Assembly (NCBI GenBank): GCA_947650365.1
Contig: OX393552.1
Location: 23,533,981 to 23,597,980 of the forward strand
Source of the DNA: Chamaelirium japonicum
Lineage: Eukaryota > Streptophyta > Magnoliopsida > Liliales > Melanthiaceae
Direction of reading: 5' to 3'
Length of the DNA stretch: 64,000 nt
Of the stretch, positions 9,814 to 23,446 are shown in pieces. Position numbers and translations under genes: made by a program. Each line of letters starts with the position of its first letter. The stretch's first letter is position 1. The notes under the pieces were generated by a model. The model had not been told where the DNA came from and did no database searches. It was given only the letters and a program-made list of their open reading frames with translations.

Positions 9814-12800
9814 CTACAATAAGAGAAAAAGGAAAGACGTTGAGCCTTCACAGTACGAGAAAAATCATGATTGATGTATATATGTATCTGATATATCTGT
9901 CAATATATAAAGTAGGGAAAATTATAAAAATCTCCTCTGAACTATACACCTCATTTCATATTGATCTCTCAACTTTTTTTTTGAACAATTTGACTACTGA
10001 ACTTTGCTCCGTCTGCATTTAACTCCCCAGTAAAAAAAGTATTCTGAAAGTACCCTTAACCGAGTAAGCATAAGTTAAATATTTTACAGTTTTTTTATTA
10101 TTATTTTAAACAAATAAGGGCAGTTTTGGAATAAAATTTGATGGATGGGCCTAAATGCAGATGGAGCATAGTTCAGGGTCAAATTGTTCCAAAAAAAAAG
10201 CTGAGGGACCAATATGACATGAGGTTATAGTTCAGGGGAAATTTTTGTAATTTGCCCATAAAATTATTCAAAGACTGGGGCCATCTGGTGTATGATCCTA
10301 AAAGTCCTGAGCTAACCAACAGCATAGCTTATGTTATTAGATAGCATAGAAAATGTATATAATAGATTTTCAATGTAAGGCTGCATAACTTTGTAAACAT
10401 TAGCACATTACATATCAGGCGATTTCCTTAGTGAGAAACTGAGAATGTGAATTCCATATGCTATACTTTCCACCAGGAAATTTCTAGTAACATGATATCA
10501 GAGCCCACTCAAAATACCACGGCATTCGATTTTCTCCTCCAAAAACCAAAGGTGCCAATAACAATCCATATTATGGATCTTCTCTCACTGTAAGGATCAT
10601 CACTGCTTCGAGAGACTCAGTCTAGGGGACTTCAGCCGCTGGTATCGCTGATATCAGTGACCTGCATCTGCTATGTTGTCAAAAGGCAAAATTCCTTCTG
10701 GACATTTACTCTTGTACCATCATAGCTCCAACCATTCATGTTTTAGTAAAAGTTCAAGCCCGATTTTGTCCTGCCACTGCCACAGGGCTCATAGCCTTAG
10801 TTTTCATTGGATCTAGCTTTACAGAATTTTGATTCAAATCAAATCTGATCCAAAGCTTCCTCCTAAGCCTTCAACCCTATGGGCAAAGTTCCAGATGCTG
10901 ATGTTGCTTCTTTGGTAAGAAAATAACCCAAAGTAGGTTCTCCAGTACATAGATTCAATAACTGAGCTGATCAAGCTGGGGTTTCTTTCATCACCAACAT
11001 TGTTATTGATTCATTCTTGACCGTTAACTTCGACCTGAGATTCCTTCATCGTCTTGAGTTTTTTTTTTCTTCTTTGCATTAAAATTTCCTTTTCTTTAAT
11101 TTTATTGCTCCTTGCACTATTTTCACTATTCCAGGCTTTTTGGGTGTTCAACTATGGTTCTAAAATTTTAGTGTGTATCTATATTTGGTTTCTGACTATC
11201 CAGAGTTTCACTAAAAAATTCCTTCAAAAAATCAATATTTCCACCATTTCTACAAAATTGCAATATTTCCACACTGTTGAAATATTTCCATATCCAGAAG
11301 GTCGAAATTTCCACCAAAATGGAGATTTCGAACCTTGTTCATGAGGAACCCGAAGGTTGTCTGCTTTTAGAACTAGAAGGCAGCTTTTAGTATACAAGTT
11401 ATTTGTATTTTCTTAGTTCTACCTACACAGTCACATCCACCACCCTCTTGCTTCCTCTAGTTGTATCTTTCCTTTTGACTTGCAACATCAAAGGTTAGAA
11501 TATTTCTTTATCCCATGATTCAGTTATTTAGTGTGTTTGATCCCTTTGCTCTGCTGTCAATAATTATTGATTCTAAGAATGATCCAGTGTACAGTAACAG
11601 CACTACTCATTCATCTCCTTTGAAGGGGTTATCAAAAAAAATGTGGAACTTGAGTTAGCACTTTTTCCGTGTAAATTTCATCCTTTAACTGTGTTTTATC
11701 TTATTTCATTTGAATTTGGGACTTTTAGAAGTGTAACTTATCCTGTGGCTTCCAAAATGTGCCACATGAATTCATAGCATGTAGCCAAAAAAATGTAATA
11801 TATCACATCAATTTACAATGAACAAACAAAAGCAAGACTGTTATATTTATGAATACCTTGGTCCAGCAGAGCATCTAATATCAGAAATTAAATAGTTGTA
11901 CCGGTTAGGAATTTTTAATTTGTTGAAAACAAATATTAACAAGATAAAAAAAAACCAATAAGATGAGACAAAAGCAAAATGCTGCTTGCTTAAAACTACA
12001 GACACATGTTTGCTCTACAATGCACAGGTTAGTAAAGCTAGGTCATCAATACCTCTGATGGGTGAGTTGGACCAAACATTAGATCTATTCGGGCTTCCCC
12101 GAACAGTTCTACCTAGGTCTTTCTTAGCTGACGGACTCAAGAACATAGCCTTTCTGTTACTTGCAGATGCTTGTCTAGCCCTTTGTTCCCACAAACTTCC
12201 ATTCTTCAAATGTGTCTGTCGCCTGCATAAAAATCAAATTTCAGTTTTAATTTAAAGTAAATAAATTCGTAGATCATTATGAAACTTACACTGTTGCTGG
12301 CCTTCTCCACTTTATCGAAGTAATAAGAGAGCATATACACCAACAAGTACACAATGCAACCACGGCTAGAAGAGCGTCAAGTGTGCTCTAGCAAGATATG
12401 CACAAAAGTGAGGTTCAGAGCAAGGCAAGGAAACTCTTTAAGCTGATGCAAGAGAAAGACAAATTCAATCAACAACAACGAAGCAGATAAATTTATTCAT
12501 ATAACAGGTCAATTAATCCTTCATAAAGAATTTCCCAGTGATTCTACCTCAACCAGACCCCTATATGTCCAAAACTCCAATTCCCAAGTTCCAACTCCAC
12601 TAATTTGTGGGATAAATAAATGCATGTGGATTTCACAATTTATCCACCAAGACTTTCAACTTCGTACATAAAACCATACCGTTTCCTTCGTGCACAAAAG
12701 CTCAAAAAATCAACAATGTTTCATTTTGGTCACTCCATACTCAAACACAAGCCTCTAAAGCCAAAATAATATCAGCAAAAGTATGGTTGTAGAGGTGTTT

Positions 12801-15800
12801 AGAGATAAGAAGGAGGTCACATAATTTACAAAGGAGTTCATATAAATATCCAATTCCTAGCAATAACCAGTGCTGGAGTTTCTTCTGAGGCTTACTATCT
12901 AACTTCACTCCAGGAATCATTGTTTATTGGCAAAATGCTAAATAACGATTGAAGTTTTGACGGAACGATCTGTGTCATTCGTTTATATTGTTTCCGGTCG
13001 GAAGCATGATTGACATTAGCACCACTCATGGTAGCAATCAGCTTATTCGTGAACCTACAAACAGCAAACAGAAAGCTTCTATGAGAGTCTTTGAGATAGA
13101 GTAGCAATGTTGCCTACCTAATGCTACAAATGCCATAAGAAGGGAATTATACAGCGTCGTTCCCTCAAAGAGCCTCCACATAATTTTTAAAAAAGTTTCA
13201 TATGGACAAGAAGAAGAGGTGAACGAGGAAGATTATCATGTCGACGCAAATGACTGAGCACATATCTAACGGCATGAGATGCATGGTGGCCACACCCAAA
13301 GATAAGGATGATCAGAACAGCATACTTCCTCACATATGAAGAGGTGAGACAAAATACAAGGTGTGCATAAACGCAGTTTCCAAGAATGTTGTGGAACGAA
13401 CGGTACTTAAGCCTGAGCCACATCCTTAATCCTACAAGGTGGTATGGGTGGATCAAAGCACCACACATGTAAGGCAATGTTGCACTTATGAGGACCAAGT
13501 CTGGTACGACCTCCTAATGGATGGAGCACACATTTTACTAGGAAGACGATGGTTATTTAATCTTAATGTGATTCACTATGTAGCATCTAACACTTGCATA
13601 TTCAAGCATGATAGCAAGATGGGAAGCACGGACACTTCACCTGACCACCCGCACCCGTGTCGAACACGGACACGGCCCGACACGGGAAGCTGGATTTTAA
13701 TGAGATTTGGGCTTCGGGCACGACTTGGACTCAGGTTGGACACGGACGGACTCGGACCCACTTTTTTTTATTTCTGTAGTCGACCCGACCTGACCCCAAC
13801 TAAATAACCCCCACCGCCAGGCTCTCCTCTGTTCTGCTCGAGATTGAGGGGGCTCAGGGCTGAAACCCTAGCCTCAAGCACACCTCGTCTCCATGACAAC
13901 ACTGTGCAAGACACTCTTTCTCTAAGGAAGTGTCAAAACTTTCCCCTTTTAATAGTGAAAGCTCAATGACAACCGCACAGGTACCTAAGGTAAACTGTAG
14001 TGTTGATTCTGTTGAGGTATCTCTTTCACATTTTGCTGCAATTTCCTTTCTTAACTCCTTATTTCCTTCCATAAACCATTAAAACTTCGAATTTTCCATT
14101 AGGTTTGCATCTTTCATTTTCTAATCCCTACTAATTTCAGAATAATTGTTTCTTACGTTATGGCACATTCATTGTTAGATCAGACTCGAGAAATCCACAA
14201 TCTGAGATAATATCCCACTTAAACCCAATAGAGTCTAGATCTCAATCTAACCTATAGATCCCTAATCCCTACACTTGATCCCCCCACCCTACTTTAGGTG
14301 CCTCATTAAAATCAAACCTTTGTAGCAATGTTTAAAAAGGCGTTTGAGGCTTAAGCCTCGAGACAAGGCGGTCCTGTGCTGCCTCGAAGTGCACGCTTCA
14401 GCAACCACATATAAAAAGCTTACACCTCTGCATCAAGAGGCGTACGCCTTTGTCCGAGGCACGCCTCAAGGCATTCGAGCCATACGCCTTTTGCTCGAGG
14501 CGTGAAGCATAGGGTAGGGAGAGGTTAAAACCAATGGGAGGCACCAAGAGTTTGATAAGTAAATCGCCCCCATGGGCCCTTTTTCACCCATTGAATCCTT
14601 CTAAGCCCTTTTAGATCTCTTTTGCTTTTGAAACCCCTTTGTCTCCAAAAATCTAAAATCAAGATCTAGTGCTCATTTATTTTCCGATTTTGATTCTAAA
14701 GTTGTTTTCTCCTTCTTTGTGGATTGTCTATCAACCACAAGTGAGAGATCAAGATTTGCTTTAAGTTTAGAGGTATGGATCATGATCATGCTTTCTCTAC
14801 TAGTTTTTTCTCCTTTTTTTTGTATTTTACCATTCTCATGTATTTGTATCATTGTTTTTTTTTTTTTAATCTTGACAATGTTATATTGTTTGTTATTACT
14901 TGTTAGTTGCTACTTTAATTATTATCTTGAATATTAAAGAATTAAACGTGTTTGAGCAATTTGACTTTCTATTTTGTTGTTAGATTGCTAGATGGAGTCC
15001 TCAATCGTGTCATATAAGATATTTTCTAACACATTGTCATTTATTATGTATATCTAGTTCACATAGTATTACACATTCAATAATAGTATTTGTTCTGATT
15101 TTTTAAAAAAAAACTTTTTTACTAAAACGGCTCGAAAAAATTCGAGGCTTACGTCTCGGTGTCCCTATGCCTCGCCTCTCCAGAGAAAAAACGCCTCGGT
15201 ACGCCTTTCACCTTTTTAAACATTACTTTGTAGTTCAAATAACCCAAACTCAATTACTCAAATTAGAATTTCCAACAAACATGTTCCTTGCTTAGCTCCA
15301 TATAAAACTATTTAAAGAAGGGATCCCCCTTCCCAAAGTTATTCTATACCAAATCCTTATCCCTTGGTAATCATGCATCAATTGAGCTTCATCTCTTTAG
15401 TTATCCTCTCACTATATACACACACCCCTAAATATTTCTACGGAAATGCTATTTCATTTCATGCATGGAATCCTTTAGTTATCCTCTCACTATACACACA
15501 CACCCCTAAATATTTCTATGGAAATGCTATGTCATTTCACTTCATGCTATTTTCACTTCATCATACAATTTATACCTTTTTCATTTATAATTTTTATTAG
15601 TCTCAGGATCCTTGGCTCCTTGGCTGCATGCATGGAATCAAATGTCGACAAATTTCCTACGAAATCACCGAAATGTCTTTTTTTAGGGTCCGACATAGAA
15701 ATATATCGAATTTTTAATAGTACAAAATTTTTGTCCAATAACGAAATGTCGACCGCAATGACCAATATTTGACCGAAATCTGACATTCAAACTTTTTTCC

Positions 15801-18800
15801 AGATAATTTCACTGAAATATTTTATCTTTTTTAGTAAAACAAAACGCATCTTTATTAGTGGGAAATTATATTTTTCCTCAATTTTGATTTTTTCATAATA
15901 GACAATATTTTACTGACATTTGAACTAGAATTGATCGAAATTTGACCAAAATCCGATGAATTTTCACCGAAATCTTTCCTTAAAAAATACAAAATTTCCA
16001 TCGTCATTTAACCGAAATCCGACAAATTTTTTTTTTTTTTTTTACTAACCGAAACCGACATGGAAATCGACATTTAAAACCTTGGTTGCATCAGCATGTG
16101 CTTAAACTACGTATGCAACAAGGTAGGGTCTTCCATCCCACCATTCGGCCTTCTTGGTTTGTCGGAAGGATTTTCTCCAGCCAAGTTGGCTTGATCAATT
16201 CTTAGACACCAATCACCGAGGGATGACATCATGTTGAAATTCAATCGAACAATTCTTGTCATTATTTTGTGGAGCCTTATTGATTTATTGTGATCTTGGT
16301 TGGAAGATACTTGAATGATTATATACACAGCATGTACAAAACATGCGCACATTCAATGTGCACCAATGCTTATGGGTGGGCGTTACAATGGATCATACCA
16401 TAGTGAATCATGGATGTCATCAACTTAATATGGCTTGTCAAATAAATGGTTATGCAAAAGCTATAGGTCAATATAAGAGGTGTGACATATCAAATAAATT
16501 AATGTTATTGAAGAAAATATATTTGCCCTTGGTCACGTTAGAATTATACCAAATTAGAACTCTAACATCCAAATGTTTCAGATATCCAAAAGACAGAATT
16601 ATGCAAATTGTAAGGTACATAGGAAAGAAGAATTTCCGTATGAACTTACAACAAACCAAAAACACCAATGGAGGACTCTGATCATATTATAAATGCTCTA
16701 TCGCTTTTGCACTCAGAGACTCGGAGTCACAACCAATTTAACCAAATCAGTGACAGAGAGGGCTCATAAGTTAGGATAGTGCATAGCCAAAAATATCGAG
16801 GAAAAGAGTTTAGAAGTATCCATTCAGTGACAGTATACTCACAATTCCTTAAAGTAGTACATGATTGAATAAAGGCACAGAGGAATTTCAGCTTTAACCT
16901 TACTTTAATCTTCATAACACCTGATATTGGAAATTTTTACCAAGTACACATTGCAGTAGCACACCGTACACACTTGCAGAGTGCATAGAAAAAATGAACT
17001 ATATTATGCTATCAATTTGTGGTGAATTTTCTACAAAACTAGCCGAAACGAGTTGAGTTTTGTAGTTAAAGATTTGATTAGATAGCCAAAAAATAATCCT
17101 TAACAAGGTAACAAAGTGAGGATTGGTTTCATTCATGAATAAATATCACAGGAGGAAGTGAACCTCAAGAATAGATTAAAACAATAGCATACCTGGAAAA
17201 CAAAAACAATGCCCATAAGGTGCATTGACCACTTAACAAATTGGGCAATACCGGCATCAACACGGCCATCTTCTGAAAGGACAAATTTCCGCACAACCCA
17301 GTACCCTAAAGCAGCTCCTGCTAGAACTATTCCGACTAGAAGAAAAACTGAAACCTGTGATAGAAAGGTTAAGGAACAGAAATTGTAATTCTTTAAGAAG
17401 AAATGTTTATGTAGTAAAAGATGAGGAAAAATTAGTAAAGAGAACAAACAAGAATTATAGAAAAATGCCTACTGACCTAGAAGAAGCAATTGTAAAGACA
17501 GAAGACATACAGGAATTACAGAAAAATGGCTACTGGCCAAAAGTAACTATTGCTGCCACGTTACGGCCTTACAATGCCATATCGTGCCAACACAAAGTTC
17601 CCCCTAGCACCGGTCTTACAATGCCATATCATGCCAACACAAAGTTCACCCTAGCACCGAAAGAAATGCCACTTTATCTACTGGAACGCAAATGTTTTCC
17701 TAAGAAATATTAGTTTTCTTCCCAATCTTCTAAAATGGGCTACCTAGTATTTGCTTTGCAATTTTTGAATATAGGTTACTTGTATTTGCTTCCTAGTGAT
17801 TATAAGAACTCATGATTAACACTATAGCAATTTAGCAAATAATAGTTAATGATAAACACATAAGCATCATGGTACATACAGTACAACCATATTATACAAT
17901 GAAAAAACATTTCTTACTCAGGAACTCACGATTCATTGAGTTGTAACGGCATTCCTTATTTAGTTCGTCGATACCCTAGCCATTTGGATGGTTTATGATT
18001 GTACTCATGGTTTAGTCTTAGTCGTAACACCAGCCTGGCTTAGAGGAGTCAGTTATGTCCTATAGATCAGGAATGGTCAGATAGTTAGGACATAGTCACT
18101 ATCTTGGATTGTTTTCTAGTTAGTCTAGCAATGCACGACTCCAAGAGGGGTGCGCCTTGACGGCTTGACCTTTCAGATATGGAGTAATTGTTCTCCAATG
18201 ATTAGACTTTCATCAGATGTAGAATTCTTTTTGCCTTGGCAATAGGAAGCTTATTGTATTCTAGACCTAGATGTAGTCTAGGATTAAGCCCTCTGGACAA
18301 TTGTCAAGCACAACCTCAAGGAATTGAGGACTATGTGTTACGGGTTAATATGTCGTGGTAAAGATCTAGTTACTCGGAAATATGGCAATTGGCATTGGAT
18401 GCTAATTGGCTTCAAGTAAAATGGAAGATTGTTGTGTATGTATGCCCAAAAAGCCAATTGACATACATAACTTCGACCTCTTTTCATTAGAGAATCTTAG
18501 GGTATTGTTCTAGTCACGGATACCATGACATACGTAGCTAAGTGACAAGGCCCACATGGTACAGGATAAAGGTGTCATGGTGTATCCGGGTAACCCACTT
18601 GTACATAGGAGATCATGAGGATCACTTTGTAGCATGTATCGTTTCAGTCTATGGTGAAGTTGGGTATCACATCGGCTACAATTGTAGGATATTGGACACA
18701 CTAAGGTGATCTGTCTTGATTACTGGATAGGTGGTGTGTGCTAGGTATATTGGAAATATTGAACCAGAACATAGGGTAAAACCAATCATAAATATTGTCA

Positions 18801-21800
18801 AGCCAGATTAAACGTTGAGGGAGTCTTGACCCTGGAGTTGGTTGCTTTGACTTATCAATGAGAGATCTTATCACTGCCAATATATATGTATTCTGAGTAG
18901 TCAGTATTAGAATTGTGGAAACAAAATTCGCCAAGATGGGATCCACACTCCGATGAAAGATGTCCCTTTTGTTGACACATCTGATCAAGGTAAATCCAGT
19001 CAGTTGGTAATTTTCTTGGGAAATGTATTTAATGAAAATATCTTTAAGTATAAAATATTAATACTTTCGCAAACGGTTTTCAGTAAATGGTTTTAGATCA
19101 GTGCCATGTACGAGACTCTACACATGAAAGAGGTAAGCATACTAGGTGGTGACATTTAACCCTAGAATTATGATTGGTTCCAAATTTCATTACGAACATC
19201 GAGCAGTGAGCTTGTTGCATCACGTAGCATAAAATTGACGTCATGGTTGTAATTTCCACAAGCTAGGAGTATTCAGACTCTCTCGTATTGTGGAATCGTA
19301 AGCGACTAACTGGTTGATTGGGCATCGGATGCCGATATGAGTGTAGCTAGTTGTGCCAAGATTATGGTGCACTAAAGGTCCCTTCACAAACCCAGATCGA
19401 GCTTTTGTGTGGATCATAGTATATGATCCGGAGACAACCATTAAACCTACTAATGTCTCTCCATATTTGACCACACTCAATGCCAGTCAATAGGATATTC
19501 TGAGACGAATTAGTTAACTGGATGCATGTGTAAATTTACACTAAAATAGTGCATTGTGGGGCCAAACTAGGCCCCCTATAGGAACCAGTCCAGTCAGCCA
19601 CAATGTGGGACCCATATGTGGATGACTTAGGGTTCCCATATAGAACCTTAGGGCCGAGACAAGGAGGATCCCCTCCATGTAATTAGCAAGGATTCATCCT
19701 TGGTAAGCTTTCATAATGAGTTTGTTAATAACTGATGAAAGATCCATATATTATCCCTCATCATCAGTGATTAATATTGCATTTATTGTAGAAATTTCTT
19801 CAGTAAAGTGTATATACACCAAATATGACATTAGATGTATGGATTAACGAAAAGATCATCATGGCAGTCCACGTCCCCTCTTCTAGAAGGAGCTCCATAA
19901 GGCAAGGGAATATGCTATACATATTTCCTTGACTTGTGGGGCAAGCAAGTCTAGGGTGATGATTAGTTTTCTGCTACTTTTATATATATGATATTGATTT
20001 ACACAAACTGAATTAATTATTTTCCATTAAATCTATAATCCAGGATCTAAATTTATGGTCTAGCTATGTGATCCCATAGATAGGTAGATCGAGGATGTTA
20101 GATCATAAGTTTTTGGGAATCAAAGGTCAGGCAGGATAAGTCCTAGAATTTGGTTGGATGCAAGGTTCAAAAAATCAAAATATTTTGTGAAATTTCGTGA
20201 ATATTTAATTTTTCTCAAGTCTCAAAACAAAATACCACCCTCAATCTTGACCAGCTTGGAAACTACATGATATTTCGGGAAATATAAAAAAATTTCTCTA
20301 AATATTCCAAAATAATCAAGAAATTTTGAGAAATTCCAGGAAATACACCAGAACACCCAAAATTTCTTCGTTCGACCTCTTTAACATAACTTTTCTTCGG
20401 ACTTTGGTTTTGGGGTGTTAGATCCTCCAACTAATACCATTTTGGGGAGATCAATTAACCAAATACGTATCAAATCGTTCGTTCGTTCGAATCGAGGTGT
20501 TTTTTTTTCTTAAAAAATTCAAAAAATAAAGCTTAGACTTCTTTCTATTAATTTGTTTCTAATTGTTTAATTGATAACACAATGGTGTCGGAACATCAGA
20601 TCTATCAAGATTTTGTATTCACACCGATTTCGGATCCATCACTAAAGTTACCGGACCTGCCTTTCGAAAATTTGGGGGTTAAAAAATAAAAAAATGAGGT
20701 CTTAATGTTGATGGAATCACTTGAATTTTAGATATGTTGTTGATATTTTGCATATCAACAACTTTATATGATCAGATTTCATTTTCAATAAAACAATATT
20801 TTCATCTTTTTAATGTTTAGACAATTATGCATCTACACAATATACGTAAAAATACAAGCTAAGTTCCACACCCAAGAGAGTGTAGAAATGTAATTTAAGT
20901 GTTCCAAAGTAGGTATATATGCTTGATTTATGACTACCATAGTTTTACTGAAAAATTCCATTAAAAATCAATATTTCCACCATTTCTATAAAACTGCAAT
21001 ATTTTCATATTGTCGAAATATTTCTATAATCAGTGTCAAAATATTGGTCGAAATGGAAATTTTAAAACTTGGTTGGATGTGATCCGTAAAGATAACGTAA
21101 AATCCCCAACGAACCCAAAAAAGCATATGGAGTTGGAGGAGACTACGAAAACACCATTATTCTTAATGATTGTTATTCTAAGAACCTCCATATTTAGGAA
21201 AGTTATGTGGGTGAACAGGATCAGAGGTATTTCGAGAAATCAAGATGTTGGGAGGGGGTAAAGAGGGCGGCATGTTCGACTGTATGGGGATAATGTTAGA
21301 TGAGGGGGAGAACATGAGTTAATAGCAGCTATATCTAATAGCAGTTTTTTAGGGTATTTAAAAATAATAGGGATATAGTCGTTGAGCCGAGTGATGGTTT
21401 TATCCACACTTCTGATATGGTGTTCGAGCTAGCAAAAAAAAAAGGTTTGGGAAATATTTTGAAAGGAGCATTATTTTATCAAAGATTTATGTAAAAAACT
21501 AATTATGGAAATTCTCTTCTTTTTCCCTCTTTTTACTATTCTTCTTTATCCTTCTTTGCTAACAACAAGCAATTATCATATTTTAGGTTTCTGCATTGTC
21601 TATAGTTAGTAGCCTTGTTTTTACATCAATTATATTCCTAGTTCTTAGTTTACAAATCATAGATAAATTAGGAGTCGTCCTTGTTTGGTCTATACGAAGA
21701 TGGGGCCTCCCCTTGTAAATGAGTTTTAGTTTATTATTGAATAAACTTTAAGAAACCAGTAGATCAAGATCCAATTAAAATGAATCAACCAAACATCATC

Positions 21801-23383
21801 TGCAACACATAAGACAGGAAAAAGAGAGGTAGAAGACCAAATTTGGCTCTTCTAAAAGACAATTATGTGTTACTGTGTCAGAACTAGCTTGATGTGGCTC
21901 TGATATTACTTAATGAAGGAGAACCAATTTGATATGGGGGATAATCCTCTCGTTCTACCATAAAGGAGTCCTATAAGAAGCAATGGCTACAAGGTGAGGA
22001 ATGAAGATGGATGCCAAGGATCAACGTAAGAATCACATGGATCGTACCCAACAAAAGGAGAAGAAAGAGATGTGGAATCAGATCGAGCAGCTCATATAGC
22101 AGATTGAATTCTTTGACCTACGATGTCGGTGGATTCTTTAAGATGAAAAATCTGGAACCTGAAGCGTGACTCTGTGTGTGGATGGGCCATTAAATCAGTT
22201 GTACACCGCAAACCTAAATCCTCAAATTCACCAAAAGGTAATTCAGAGGAAGACGAAATATTCTTCTTCAAAACTCTTCCCCCCCCCAAGGGGATCTCCA
22301 ATTGTTGATTGGAGTTTGCCTCTCCTCTTCGATGAAGTGGCCGAAGAAATGCTCATGAAGATGTTCGAAAAGAGCCCGTGAAGAACGCAATAAAAGCTCT
22401 AGAGTCTAGATATAAGTCCAAGGCGAAATCCAAGAAAAAGCTAATGGAGGTGGGCTAAAGGAAAAACCCATGGAGAAACCCAAAGATGTGTCAGACGTGT
22501 TAAAAGAGAGAAGTTCTTGGGAAAGCCTGAGCAGAAGGCCGTGATTGAAGTTGTGAATTTGTACTCGTCATTGAAGGGCAAATCGTGCCTTGATGAGTTC
22601 TCGGAGTCTGGATCATCAACCAAGAGTCCATCACCCTTAGTCTCTCAATACTGCAAGATCATATGAAGGTAGAGCCTAATATGTAGACTCATGCAATTGG
22701 TGTATACACACTTTGAAAACCGTAGATCATGCTTCTACATCAGTTCTGAGATTCATTCGATTATCACACTAATGAGCCTCCGCAACTTACCTTGAAAGGG
22801 TATTGGTATTCCTATGATAGTGAGAGTAGAGCTCAAGCAACTCTTCAATGTTTACATACACCATCAACTAATCCGGAATCTCATGATTTATATATACCTT
22901 GTTGACAGGGTTGAAATTTCTTTCCACTTGGGAATTTTGATGCAGGATAAAGTACTTAAACGTAAGTTAATAACTTAATATAGCTAATTGGAAGCCCCTT
23001 AGGGATCGTTTTATGTAGTCTCGTAGTCATAATAGTTGTAATTTTGGTTAGAGTTGAGGGTTTTTTGGTCATTAGGATAAAAGGCAAGTTAAAGAAATAA
23101 GGCTTCTTTAGGCGGAGCAGGAACATGTTTGAAAATAGATTATAAATAAAATTTAATAGAATTAAAGAGGACTAAAATATGAGGGTTGGACCTCTTCTAT
23201 GGTAAAGAGAGTTTAAACTCATCTCTTCCTGTGGGGCCACTTGCGAGAGTCTGTGACTCCTCTCCAATGGAAAGAGTGATCCCCCCCTCCCCCTCGTGTA
23301 AATAGGCTTCCTCATATACTACTTTTGTGTGTGTGTGGGTGGGTGGGGAGGGATTTGAATTAGAAATAAATATCTACAAGCCC

Positions 23384-23446
<63 letters not shown>

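Larger units (their letters stand above)
12388..17192 (-). other. Intron 7 of the NEMP-like gene, with nested transposon debris
   Basis: This 4.8 kb intron holds a gypsy protease fragment (13404-13622) and a short GC-rich stretch of CGGACACGG-type repeats (about 13625-13800). It also holds an 8-bp-duplication element (14326-15225), a 77-bp tandem duplication (15398-15535) and a partial element ending near 16083. The remainder is AT-rich with no gene. Confidence 0.65.

Noticed and set aside
12895..13107. Possible extra minus-strand exon (FTNKLIATMSGANVNHASDR)
   Set aside because: It has an acceptor-like TTTGTAG, but the NEMP exons on either side already join in phase and in the expected protein order. 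Including it would break the family pattern.
21885..21910. TGGCTCTGATATTAC as a minus-strand primer-binding site
   Set aside because: It resembles the inverse of the tRNA-Met site, but no LTR end or gag lies in the right place next to it.
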